In this document: one piece after another, positions 1 to 5,923 of the stretch | How the letters are laid out: the number at the start of each line of letters is the position of its first letter | How positions within the stretch are numbered: position 1 is the stretch's first letter | From: Deltaproteobacteria bacterium | GTDB taxonomy: Bacteria > Desulfobacterota > Desulfobacteria > Desulfobacterales > Desulfatirhabdiaceae | NCBI GenBank assembly: GCA_021778975.1 | Contig: JAJYBO010000146.1 | Span: forward strand, 1-7,103 | Length of the DNA: 7,103 bases | Direction: 5' to 3' | Translations under genes and position numbers: made by a program | The notes under the pieces: model-generated | The model's input: the letters and a program-made list of their open reading frames with translations, nothing else | Told to the model about the DNA's origin: nothing | Database searches by the model: none

Positions 1-1
1 C

Positions 2-94
2 CTGAACCGATTGCCCGAATTGCGAAAATGGTTCATTACGATTGACCCTGACAAAGCCAAGCTGATCTGTGCTTCGGCTCAAAGTTATGAATGA
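2..94 (+). CDS. 3' end of an unidentified gene (partial)
   Basis: Frame 2 is open from the window edge to a TGA at 92-94 and gives a 30-residue C-terminus (begins LNRLPELRKW, ends ICASAQSYE). The other two plus frames have stops at 3-5 and 43-45. The composition is ordinary for a soluble protein, but the piece is too short to assign to a family, and nothing shows where the gene begins. It could also be chance open sequence. It lies 148 bp upstream of the small membrane-protein gene on the same strand. Confidence 0.35.
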   Translation: MNRLPELRKWFITIDPDKAKLICASAQSYE

Positions 95-108
95 TTTATT
101 ATTGCCGT

Positions 109-137
109 TTGCCTAACCTGGTCCACTTATACATAAT
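109..137 (+). promoter_or_regulatory. putative sigma70 promoter for the small membrane protein
   Basis: TTGCCT at 109-114 (4 of 6 matches to TTGACA) and CATAAT at 132-137 (5 of 6 to TATAAT) are separated by 17 bp. The surrounding DNA is AT-rich and lies between the stop of the preceding gene and the start at 243. This is consensus matching by eye. The leader would be about 100 nt. Confidence 0.3.
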
Positions 138-242
138 TTAAAAATAGATACAGTATCAATATGTTAAGCGAATTGATTTTAACAATGACCTATCTTCTGG
201 GCGAAGTTAGAACCAAGCCCGCTTATCGTTGAGAGAAGAACC

Positions 243-500
243 ATGCTGTTGGATCAAAAGCCCTTATACCGAAAGATTATCATCGTCTGGTACGATTCTG
301 AAGCGGTCTGTTTTTTGACATTGATTTTTTTGCTGGCGGTTTTCGTCTTCGCCTACTTCGGCATCCAGACAGCACTCTATACGCCGGAATACCAGACCTA
401 TGTCTGGATTCCAGGAACTGTGGCAGGCATGAGTATCGGCGTGATGATTTCAATCACCATCCGTTTGATCAGACGCTTTTTTCAGCAGCGGGAGAAATGA
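243..500 (+). CDS. small two-helix membrane protein, unknown function
   Basis: This encodes 85 residues and is not a family I recognise. Two hydrophobic segments are clear, at about residues 21-42 and 54-75. They are separated by a short polar stretch with several tyrosines (YTPEYQTY). The second segment contains GTVAGMSIGVM and is followed by a basic tail (RLIRRFFQQREK), which predicts a cytoplasmic C-terminus by the positive-inside rule. The N-terminus (KPLYRK) is also basic, consistent with an N-in, C-in hairpin. A purine-rich GAGAGAAG just ahead of the ATG serves as a modest ribosome binding site. It converges on the minus-strand gene at 582-791 with an 81-bp gap in which I see no convincing terminator. 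It is probably a real gene of the inner membrane with unknown role. Confidence 0.75.
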   Translation: MLLDQKPLYRKIIIVWYDSEAVCFLTLIFLLAVFVFAYFGIQTALYTPEYQTYVWIPGTVAGMSIGVMISITIRLIRRFFQQREK

Positions 501-581
501 CGGCAGAAGCGATGAGATACTTTCCCGGAACCGCCAGCGCGCTGCTTCTAATATTTCGGGCAAAGCGCCGGCGGATATGCG

Positions 582-791
582 TCAGTCCACACACCGCAGG
601 CAGTCCTGCGGAAACCGAAAAGTTCCCTTTCCTTCAAGACTGACTTCCACCAGAGCGTCCGGATCGTTGATGGCCGTGTCCGGATCCGTGATGATGCCAT
701 GAACCCCAATATACGCATTCATAAAACTTTCCCAGCAATCATCGTCGGATCGCCGGTAAATCTCCACCCGCTGACCTTTGCGAAATACCAT
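582..791 (-). CDS. 69-residue hypothetical protein, possible SH3-like fold
   Basis: The frame is open from a GTG at 812, but the ATG at 789-791 is the better start because a near-perfect Shine-Dalgarno (AAGGGAGGG, 796-804) sits 4 nt before it. The protein starts MVFRKGQRVEIYRR. The opening hydrophobic-K-G-x-x-V-E pattern, the GxxGxI segment in the middle (GVHGIITDP) and the final VEVSLEGKGTFRFP strand are what a small all-beta SH3/KOW-like barrel would show, but that is inference. There is no signal peptide and no membrane segment; the composition is acidic. It ends in C-L-R-C-V-D, so two cysteines lie next to the C-terminus. It follows the flavoprotein gene by 82 bp with a putative promoter between them, so it may be transcribed separately. 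No function can be assigned. Confidence 0.7.
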   Translation of the reverse strand: MVFRKGQRVEIYRRSDDDCWESFMNAYIGVHGIITDPDTAINDPDALVEVSLEGKGTFRFPQDCLRCVD

Positions 792-795
792 AAAG

Positions 796-804
796 CCCTC
801 CCTT
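796..804 (-). promoter_or_regulatory. strong ribosome binding site that fixes the start at 791
   Basis: Minus-strand AAGGGAGGG, then CTTT, then ATG. It lies inside the longer reading frame that starts with GTG at 812, which argues for initiation at the ATG at 791. Confidence 0.7.
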
Positions 805-840
805 GCGAACACCGATAATGGTCAATACGCCTCTTTAGAA

Positions 841-869
841 CCTATACCCCATTCCCCGCGGCCTTTCAA
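841..869 (-). promoter_or_regulatory. putative sigma70 promoter between flavoprotein and 69-residue gene
   Basis: On the minus strand TTGAAA (869-864, 5 of 6 to consensus) is followed after exactly 17 bp by TATAGG (846-841, 4 of 6). It starts 5 nt after the flavoprotein stop codon and would give a leader of roughly 45 nt before the ATG at 791. The spacer is GC-rich. It was recognised by eye only. Confidence 0.4.
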
Positions 870-873
870 GCGA

Positions 874-3033
874 TTATGTCACGGGCGTGATCTCGTCGCT
901 GAACCCGGCGGACTGACGCCGGGCGCAGGTGTCGCATATCGGGCGGATGTCGCTGAATTCGATGACGGAGCGGGTCTTGTGGCGGATAAATTCCAGATAG
1001 CGGGCAGGCCCCATTACCGCGCCGCAATTTTCGCAATAGAGCAGCTTCTGCCGGTTCAACACCGTGCCACACAGCGACAGTATTCGCTCACCGTTCCGAT
1101 CTTCGATTCGAATCGCTCCGGTCGGGCAGTTAGCGGCGCAGGCCCCGCACAGAATACACCGTTCTTCCGCAATTCTGAAATCCGTCGGGCCGGGATGATC
1201 GAAATGGATATAGCCCATCCGCAACGCCTCGATTCCCATTTTATCCCGACAAATTTCCACACACCGGCCGCAACGCAGGCAAACGTCGCAGCGCAAACAG
1301 CGTCTGGCCTCTTCCCGCACCATGTTTTCGGTGTAACCCAACTCGACCTGTTGAAATGTCGTGCGCCGGCGATCAATGGTCAACAACGGCATATGATGGC
1401 GTTTCAGGATCATTTTGGTGGCCGCCGGCACTTCCAGCCAGTCTATCCGGCCGCGGCGCACCGGCACCGGCGGCATCTGCGGCTGGGGAATGCCGGACAA
1501 ATAGCGATCAATCGCATCCGCGGCGCGCTTGCCACCGCCAATGGCCTCGATCACGGTGGCCGGTCCTGAAACCGCATCTCCGGCTGCAAAAACGCCAGGA
1601 ATTGATGTTTCCATACTGACCTTGCTGGCCTCGATGGTATTTCTTCGCGTCCAGTTCAGCCCGGTCAGCGATGACAGGCAGGCGGCGTCCACCTGCTGGC
1701 CGATTGCCGACACCACAGCGTCGGCCTCAATGAAATAGTCACTGCCTTCGATCGGCGCCGGATATTTGCGGCTGGAACCTTCCTGGGACATGAGCTTCGC
1801 CCGGATGCAGCGCACTGCCGCCACATTACCGTCACGCCCCACGATTTCCGCCGGTATCGTGAGAAACGAAATATGAATGCCCTCTTCTTCCGCCTGCTCG
1901 ACTTCCTCGATATCCGCGGGCATTTCGTCGCGGGTACGGCGGTAAGCCATCATGACCTCGTCACATCCCAGCCGCAGACAGGTTCTGGCGGCATCAATGG
2001 CCACATTTCCGCCGCCGATCACCACCACTTTTTTCCCGGGAATTTTTCGTTCTCCCAGTGCGACACGACGCAGCAGATCAATGGCCTGAATCACCTGCGG
2101 ATAGTCTTTTTCACCCGGAATGTTCAGTTTAAAGGAAGTATGGGCGCCAATGGCGAAAAAAAAGGCTTCAAACCCTTCCGCCTTCAAACTGTCTGAGGTT
2201 ATATCCGTTCCGAATGCGGTGTTGAAACTAAATTCCACGCCCAGGGATTCCAGCATGGCGACTTCCCGGTCAATAACCTCACGGGGAAGCCGATACCGGG
2301 GAATGCCGATCATCATCATGCCGCCCGCCACCGGCAGTGCCTCGATCACCCGAACGCCATAACCTTTGAGCGCCAGATAATACGCGGCGCTCATTCCTCC
2401 TGGGCCAGCGCCGACAACACAGACTTTTTGCCCCTTGTCGGGTTCTTGGGGCGGATTTTTATACTGTCGCTCCGACATGGCGCGTTCGGCGGCGAAGGCT
2501 TTCATGAATTTGATGGAAACCGGTTCATCCATACGGCCCCGCACGCACATGAACTCGCAGGGTCGGGTGCAGACCAGACCGCATACCCAGGGAAACGGAT
2601 TGTCTTCCCGAATGATGTCAATCGCATCGGCGTCTCGCCCCATGCCGATCAGCGTGACATAGGTCGGAATATCAATACCCGCAGGGCATGTCATCTGGCA
2701 GGGCGCGGGGGCGAGACGGACGCAATCTCCGGTCGCACAGTTATGGGTCTCCACATGACTGGCGAAGACTTCCTGATACTGCACCAGCGCCATTGTCACG
2801 GACATTCCCACTGTCTTACTCACCGAATCCTGACCGCCCACGATCAGTTCATCGGCCAGAGCGCTCAAAGACGGTAAATGGTCACTGCCCGCCCTTCCCC
2901 AGGCGACATCCCGCATCAACGCCAGAATTTCTTCCGCTATCCGCCGGCTTTTGGGGTGTGTGAGGGCGCTGGAGGCAATGGTCGTTTCCAAATCCAAAAT
3001 AGCGGTATTCACCGGACAACGCTTATCGGCCAT
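874..3033 (-). CDS. GltD-like FAD/NAD(P)-dependent oxidoreductase fused to ferredoxin domains
   Basis: This is a cytoplasmic flavoprotein that should move electrons between NAD(P)H, FAD and [4Fe-4S] clusters. It has 719 residues from the ATG at 3033, which is preceded by GAGAGG; an ATG at 3045, abutting the upstream stop, would add 4. Order of parts: an N-terminal helical region (about 1-95) I cannot assign; an eight-cysteine region (C99, 104, 112, 116, 151, 155, 159, 163; includes CPAGIDIPTY) like the Fe-S domain of glutamate synthase small subunit; FAD Rossmann motif VVGAGPGG (206-213); NAD(P) motif VVIGGGNVAIDAA (337-349) followed by AYRRTRDEMP; FAD-closing GVFAAGDA (480-487). The C-terminus carries CxxCxxCxxCxxCxxxC (579-595), a classic CxxCxxCxxxCP (626-636) and two CxxC knuckles (667/670, 700/703). 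It is far longer than GltD (about 470 residues), so it resembles the FAD subunit of large redox complexes rather than a glutamate synthase. It sits 12 nt after the Fe-S gene. The true partner and substrate are not visible. Confidence 0.9.
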   Translation of the reverse strand: MADKRCPVNTAILDLETTIASSALTHPKSRRIAEEILALMRDVAWGRAGSDHLPSLSALADELIVGGQDSVSKTVGMSVTMALVQYQEVFASHVETHNCATGDCVRLAPAPCQMTCPAGIDIPTYVTLIGMGRDADAIDIIREDNPFPWVCGLVCTRPCEFMCVRGRMDEPVSIKFMKAFAAERAMSERQYKNPPQEPDKGQKVCVVGAGPGGMSAAYYLALKGYGVRVIEALPVAGGMMMIGIPRYRLPREVIDREVAMLESLGVEFSFNTAFGTDITSDSLKAEGFEAFFFAIGAHTSFKLNIPGEKDYPQVIQAIDLLRRVALGERKIPGKKVVVIGGGNVAIDAARTCLRLGCDEVMMAYRRTRDEMPADIEEVEQAEEEGIHISFLTIPAEIVGRDGNVAAVRCIRAKLMSQEGSSRKYPAPIEGSDYFIEADAVVSAIGQQVDAACLSSLTGLNWTRRNTIEASKVSMETSIPGVFAAGDAVSGPATVIEAIGGGKRAADAIDRYLSGIPQPQMPPVPVRRGRIDWLEVPAATKMILKRHHMPLLTIDRRRTTFQQVELGYTENMVREEARRCLRCDVCLRCGRCVEICRDKMGIEALRMGYIHFDHPGPTDFRIAEERCILCGACAANCPTGAIRIEDRNGERILSLCGTVLNRQKLLYCENCGAVMGPARYLEFIRHKTRSVIEFSDIRPICDTCARRQSAGFSDEITPVT

Positions 3034-3045
3034 GTCACCTCTCAT

Positions 3046-3549
3046 TTATTCCAGCGCCGCCATGATGGCGGCATGACGTTCGCGGCGAATCTGCCCCATA
3101 TCTTCTGCAAAACCAAAATCAAGGCAATGGGTGGTGCATACGGTGACACACGCCGGTTTCAGACCCTGATCCACCCGATCCATGCAATAATCGCATTTGA
3201 CGACTTTGCCAATTTCCGGATTCCACTGCGGCGTCCCCCACGGACAGGCGGTAATACAGGTTTTACATCCCACGCACAGGGAATGATCCACAAAAACAAT
3301 GCCGTCTTTAGAGCGCTTCTGCATGGCGCCGGTGGGACAGGCCGCCACACACCAGGGGTTTTCACAATGAAAACAGGGCATGAATACATAGGAGGCTTTT
3401 GGCAGATCGCCAACAAATTTGGGTCCGATGGTAATCACCTGACAGAGCTTCGGCCCCACCGGCAGTGATTTATTGATCTTGCACTGTACTTCACAGCTAT
3501 GACAGCCGATACATTTTTTCTTGTCCTGAAACAGATAATACTTGCTCAT
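3046..3549 (-). CDS. four-cluster [4Fe-4S] ferredoxin-type electron-transfer subunit (DmsB/HycB family)
   Basis: This 167-residue electron-wire subunit carries electrons between a catalytic Mo/W protein and a partner such as the flavoprotein encoded next. Four cysteine quartets are intact: C13/16/19/23, C59/62/67/71 (CFHCENPWCVAACP), C92/95/98/102 (CVGCKTCITACP) and C119/122/134/138, enough for four [4Fe-4S] clusters. Two further cysteines, C36 and C142, lie outside the quartets. There is no Tat or Sec signal and no membrane anchor, so it should be cytoplasmic. Tandem ATGs at 3552 and 3549 are both possible; the second is preferred because AGGAG is then 7 nt away instead of 4. The TAA stop directly abuts the ATG at 3045 of the longer flavoprotein frame, indicating one transcript and probably translational coupling. 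Similar pairs accompany molybdopterin oxidoreductases and aldehyde:ferredoxin oxidoreductases (established for those families), but no intact catalytic gene is present here. Confidence 0.92.
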   Translation of the reverse strand: MSKYYLFQDKKKCIGCHSCEVQCKINKSLPVGPKLCQVITIGPKFVGDLPKASYVFMPCFHCENPWCVAACPTGAMQKRSKDGIVFVDHSLCVGCKTCITACPWGTPQWNPEIGKVVKCDYCMDRVDQGLKPACVTVCTTHCLDFGFAEDMGQIRRERHAAIMAALE

Positions 3550-3552
3550 CAT

Positions 3553-3561
3553 CCTTCTCCT
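3553..3561 (-). promoter_or_regulatory. ribosome binding site overlapping the upstream stop codon
   Basis: Minus-strand AGGAGAAGG overlaps the TAG stop (3562-3560) of the upstream remnant and leads into ATGATG. Such overlap is typical of translationally coupled subunits, so the short upstream frame is probably the end of a real gene of the same operon. Confidence 0.65.
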
Positions 3562-3763
3562 ATGCCAGATTCACCGTAACGAATGTGTCGTGAAGCGCCG
3601 GACTTCCGCCGACCCTGTCCATGATATTTTCCTGAAGCACACTGTCTGAAAGCCCCTTGCCGCAACAGCGAGTGGCCAGTTTGGCCTCGTGTCCGACCCA
3701 TGAAGCGTAAAGGCCGCCTCCGGATGTGTCATTTAAAATGGCTGGCGCCGGCATCTGCGGCAT
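3560..3763 (-). pseudogene. C-terminal remnant, possibly of a molybdopterin oxidoreductase catalytic subunit
   Basis: This is a 67-codon frame ending in GGSPALHDTFVTVNLA. A glycine-rich stretch, then an Asn/Leu-rich segment, then GGSPALHDT and a short hydrophobic strand is how I remember the last residues of some molybdopterin oxidoreductases (MopB C-terminal domain). This is recognition from memory, not a search. The position fits: the catalytic subunit normally precedes a four-cluster Fe-S subunit, and the stop here overlaps that gene's ribosome binding site. Such catalytic subunits are usually 650-950 residues, so about 90% would be missing. The ATG at 3763 has no good ribosome binding site. 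The frame stays open upstream to the TGA of the transporter gene at 3899-3901, running through an Asp-Pro run made by repeated GGATCC units (near 3773-3787) and a palindromic repeat (3815-3876). That looks like a deletion or insertion scar. It could instead be an unknown small protein. Confidence 0.4.
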
Positions 3764-3814
3764 CCCGTGATCTGGATCCGGATCCGGAAGCGGAAAATCC
3801 AGCGTACCAACCTT

Positions 3815-3876
3815 GACGGCTTCGTAAAAAGTCTGGATGCTGCGCGCCTTGCCTGCGAACTTTTTACAAAGCCATC
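3815..3876 (-). repeat. palindromic dispersed repeat, copy 1
   Basis: The inverted arms are 3815-3832 (GACGGCTTCGTAAAAAGT) and 3859-3876 (ACTTTTTACAAAGCCATC): 18 nt with two mismatches around a 26-nt GC-rich loop. Both mismatches become G.U pairs in minus-strand RNA. The loop and right arm (3841-3879) recur at 6540-6578 with 37 of 39 identical bases. The copy lies between the transporter gene and the oxidoreductase remnant. From memory, similar TTCGTAAAAAGT elements are scattered through Desulfobacteraceae genomes. Confidence 0.8.
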
Positions 3877-3898
3877 CGATGAAACGGTTGTACCTGTA

Positions 3899-4288
3899 TC
3901 AGTAAAGTCCCAGCAAATTGAGCGCCAGGATGATCATGCCGACGCTGGCAATACGCTTTACCATCAGTGGGCTGACTTTTTTAGCGATTTTAGGGGCGAT
4001 ATAGCCGCCCAGAATGGCCGCCGGAAACATGATGAGAAAAAAAGTCAGGTCAAAATTGCCGAACTGATAATGGCGCATGGTGCCCATCAGGGTGTTGAAA
4101 AAAATCGCCGTCAGAGAGCTGCCGACCACCAGATACATGGGTAGCCCCAGTCCCACGGACATGAGCGGCACCATAAAAGGGCCGCCGCCGAAGCCGAACA
4201 TGGAAGAAACGATGGCCAGCAAAAATGCGCCGATACATCCAAACACGATATTGACCTTAAATTCCTGACCCCAAAATTCAACAACCAT
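3899..4288 (-). CDS. TauE/SafE (TSUP) family transporter, C-terminal half as a separate protein
   Basis: This 129-residue integral membrane protein has four hydrophobic segments, at about residues 11-41, 48-72, 80-100 and 107-129. The first contains the TSUP signature FGFGGGPFMVPLM, followed by GSSLTAIFFNTLMG and RHYQFGNFD, the usual pattern of one TSUP repeat unit. Complete family members have about 240-270 residues made of two such units, so this is one half. It does not look broken: it has its own ribosome binding site (AAGGAG, 4297-4302, 8 nt from the ATG) and a clean stop. The gene encoding the other half lies 95 bp upstream on the same strand, so the two polypeptides most likely pair into one transporter. 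Known TSUP substrates include sulfite, sulfoacetate and related small anions; the substrate here cannot be read from sequence. Confidence 0.85.
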   Translation of the reverse strand: MVVEFWGQEFKVNIVFGCIGAFLLAIVSSMFGFGGGPFMVPLMSVGLGLPMYLVVGSSLTAIFFNTLMGTMRHYQFGNFDLTFFLIMFPAAILGGYIAPKIAKKVSPLMVKRIASVGMIILALNLLGLY

Positions 4289-4383
4289 GGTATATGCTCC
4301 TTCTCTTTGAAGATGATATCATAATGAATCCAGAATGTGATGACCCCGTGCAACGTCAAATTTCAGACGGCTCCGCCGCTGCA

Positions 4384-5778
4384 TTATTTCGCTTTTGCCG
4401 CCGCTTCGGCCCGTTTCTTGAACTCCGCCATAATGGCCTGTTCTTTCTTGTTCTTGCTGACATACCCTGGCGTGGTCTGCCAGAACATCAGGCCCGCCAG
4501 CACCAGCAGTATCCACCCAAACACGAACTTGAACTGGGACAGGGTAATCATTTCCGTCAGTTTCGGTCCGATGAAACCGCCGGCCAGCATGGCAAGCCCC
4601 ATCGTGATGCCGAGTTTCCAACTGATGAATTTGATCTTGGAGTAATTATAAATACCGCTGGCCTGGGAAAACAGCACGGTGGGCATGACGGTTCCGGCCA
4701 CGATGGTATGCGGCAACGGCCAGATGGAAACTAAAAGCGGATTCAGGATAAACCCGCCGCCCGCGCCCATCAGAACCCCGAAGATACTGATGGCCAGTGT
4801 CAGGACAAACGGCCACAGGGCGTTCAGGCTGGTGCCGGCATTTGAAAGGTAAATCATGGGGAAGTTGATGTGATTTTCGACGGTCGCCGGCTGACTGCGC
4901 ACCGACGCACCCGACACGGCCACCACTTCGTATTTACCCGGAGAACCGCCTTCCGGAATAGAGATAACACCGCTGAAAGAACCGTCCGGTTTCACGTCAA
5001 GAGACGGAACAAACAATCTTCCGGCCTTTTCGAACCGGGATTTGACCAATTGCATGGAATGTTTTCGATTTTCCTTCGCGTCCAGCGCCGGAAGCTTCGC
5101 CCCTCTGGAGCCGATCACGCTGGCCATCAGAGTGGATTGATACACATCTATTTGAATGTTGGCAGGCGTCGAGTACGCAACCTCCGCGTCCAGCGCCTTC
5201 AGCGCTTCGGCGAAATTCCATTTCTTGCCTTTTTTCTTGAAGCTGTCCACCACGCTTTTCTGACTTTCAGGAAGATAAATTTTGTAACTGGCCGGCATGG
5301 CGTAGGTCAGGTATAATTTATAAGGTGATTTTCCATCCTTGCCCGGTTTGGAATCGAAAAATGAGGATTTGACCTTGTTTTCGGACCAGACTTCGATATA
5401 CACCGGTTTCCCCGGAATCCCCCGCCCTTTCACGCTGATTTGGCCACCGTTGTTGACGGATGTTTTCTCGACAGACAGTGTCACCGTCGGAGGCGGCGGC
5501 GGGGTGGCCGGAACAGCGGGCGCAACTGGCGCTGGTTGAACCGAAGGCGCCGCGGCGGGTGTGGTAACGGAAGGGCCGGATGCTTCTACAGGTGCAGTCG
5601 GTGCGCCAGGGCCGGATGGCGCTGACGATACGGAAGGCGCTGCAGGCGCCGCCGGTGTAGCGGGTGTGGACTGGGTCGGCGCCGCCGGCGGATCCTGAGC
5701 ATCCCCCGACGAAATATAAAAAGACCCGATCGCCAATAGAAACAAAAGCATTATGATGATATTTCTTTTCGTAATCAT
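4384..5778 (-). CDS. TSUP transporter half with signal peptide, Pro/Ala linker and exported beta-rich domain
   Basis: This encodes 464 residues. The ATG at 5778 is chosen over one at 5832 because AAAGGA (5785-5790) lies 6 nt before it and because it puts a signal peptide at the N-terminus (basic MITKR, then a hydrophobic run to about residue 23, likely cleavage near GDAQ). Then come a Pro/Ala/Ser-rich low-complexity linker (about 29-97), a beta-rich exported region (about 98-300) that starts VTLSVEKTSVNNGGQISVKG like an Ig or bacterial surface beta-sandwich and ends PGKYEVVAVSG, and a membrane part with four hydrophobic segments (about 320-434). The first of these carries the TSUP motif GAGGGFILNPLL (337-348). 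The tail is charged and Lys/Ala-rich. Only one TSUP repeat is present; the second is encoded by the next gene (3899-4288), 95 bp downstream. The exported region may bind or sense the substrate, which is inference. Confidence 0.82.
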   Translation of the reverse strand: MITKRNIIIMLLFLLAIGSFYISSGDAQDPPAAPTQSTPATPAAPAAPSVSSAPSGPGAPTAPVEASGPSVTTPAAAPSVQPAPVAPAVPATPPPPPTVTLSVEKTSVNNGGQISVKGRGIPGKPVYIEVWSENKVKSSFFDSKPGKDGKSPYKLYLTYAMPASYKIYLPESQKSVVDSFKKKGKKWNFAEALKALDAEVAYSTPANIQIDVYQSTLMASVIGSRGAKLPALDAKENRKHSMQLVKSRFEKAGRLFVPSLDVKPDGSFSGVISIPEGGSPGKYEVVAVSGASVRSQPATVENHINFPMIYLSNAGTSLNALWPFVLTLAISIFGVLMGAGGGFILNPLLVSIWPLPHTIVAGTVMPTVLFSQASGIYNYSKIKFISWKLGITMGLAMLAGGFIGPKLTEMITLSQFKFVFGWILLVLAGLMFWQTTPGYVSKNKKEQAIMAEFKKRAEAAAKAK

Positions 5779-5862
5779 TGCATATCCTTTATCGTGATTA
5801 TTTGTGATCATATCCTGTTGACCTGTTATCAAAACATCAGTGTCATTGTCTGTTGTCTATAA

Positions 5863-5918
5863 CTGCAGGCCAGAACTTCAATCCCGACACCCGTCAGGAT
5901 TTCAGCTCTGACCTGCAA
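5863..5918 (-). ncRNA. 56-nt RNA hairpin in the 3' region of the response-regulator gene
   Basis: This near-complete palindrome starts 5 nt after the stop at 5924-5926. As minus-strand RNA it folds without bulges: a 15-bp lower stem with three G.U pairs, a tandem GA/GA step (5902-5903 against 5878-5879), a 9-bp upper stem with one G.U, and a GGGU loop (5889-5892). Every non-Watson-Crick position is C.A, C.T or T.C on the plus strand but G.U or G.A on the minus strand, so the structure belongs to the minus-strand transcript. No U-tract follows (next bases UUAUAGAC), so it is not a standard intrinsic terminator. It may terminate weakly, protect the 3' end, or separate expression of the transporter genes. 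Confidence 0.6.
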
Positions 5919-5923
5919 AAGCC

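Noticed and set aside
501..581. Bidirectional terminator between the convergent genes
   Set aside because: Only short palindromes (for example CAGCGCGCTG) and a 6-bp AGAAGC/GCTTCT stem are present, with no T-run; this is too weak to annotate.
778..1569. 263-codon plus-strand frame opposite the flavoprotein
   Set aside because: It lies antisense to well-supported redox motifs, and its His/Arg/Ala-rich composition is that of a shadow frame in GC-rich coding DNA.
2878..3468. 196-codon plus-strand frame opposite the Fe-S and flavoprotein genes
   Set aside because: The opposite strand carries four intact cysteine quartets and the start of the flavoprotein; this frame shows no domain pattern.
3767..4144. 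125-codon plus-strand frame across the repeat and the end of the transporter gene
   Set aside because: It is antisense to clear TSUP membrane segments and partly translated repeat.
4289..4383. Frameshift joining the two transporter halves into one gene
   Set aside because: The first half ends in a charged tail with its own stop and the second has its own AAGGAG site and ATG after 95 bp, which fits two genes better than one broken gene.
5779..5862. Minus-strand promoter for the transporter genes (TTGATA ... TATGAT)
   Set aside because: The spacing is only 14 bp, too short for a convincing sigma70 promoter.
5863..5918. Canonical Rho-independent terminator
   Set aside because: The stem is long and stable, but the bases after it on the minus strand lack a U-run, so I report it as an RNA hairpin of uncertain role.
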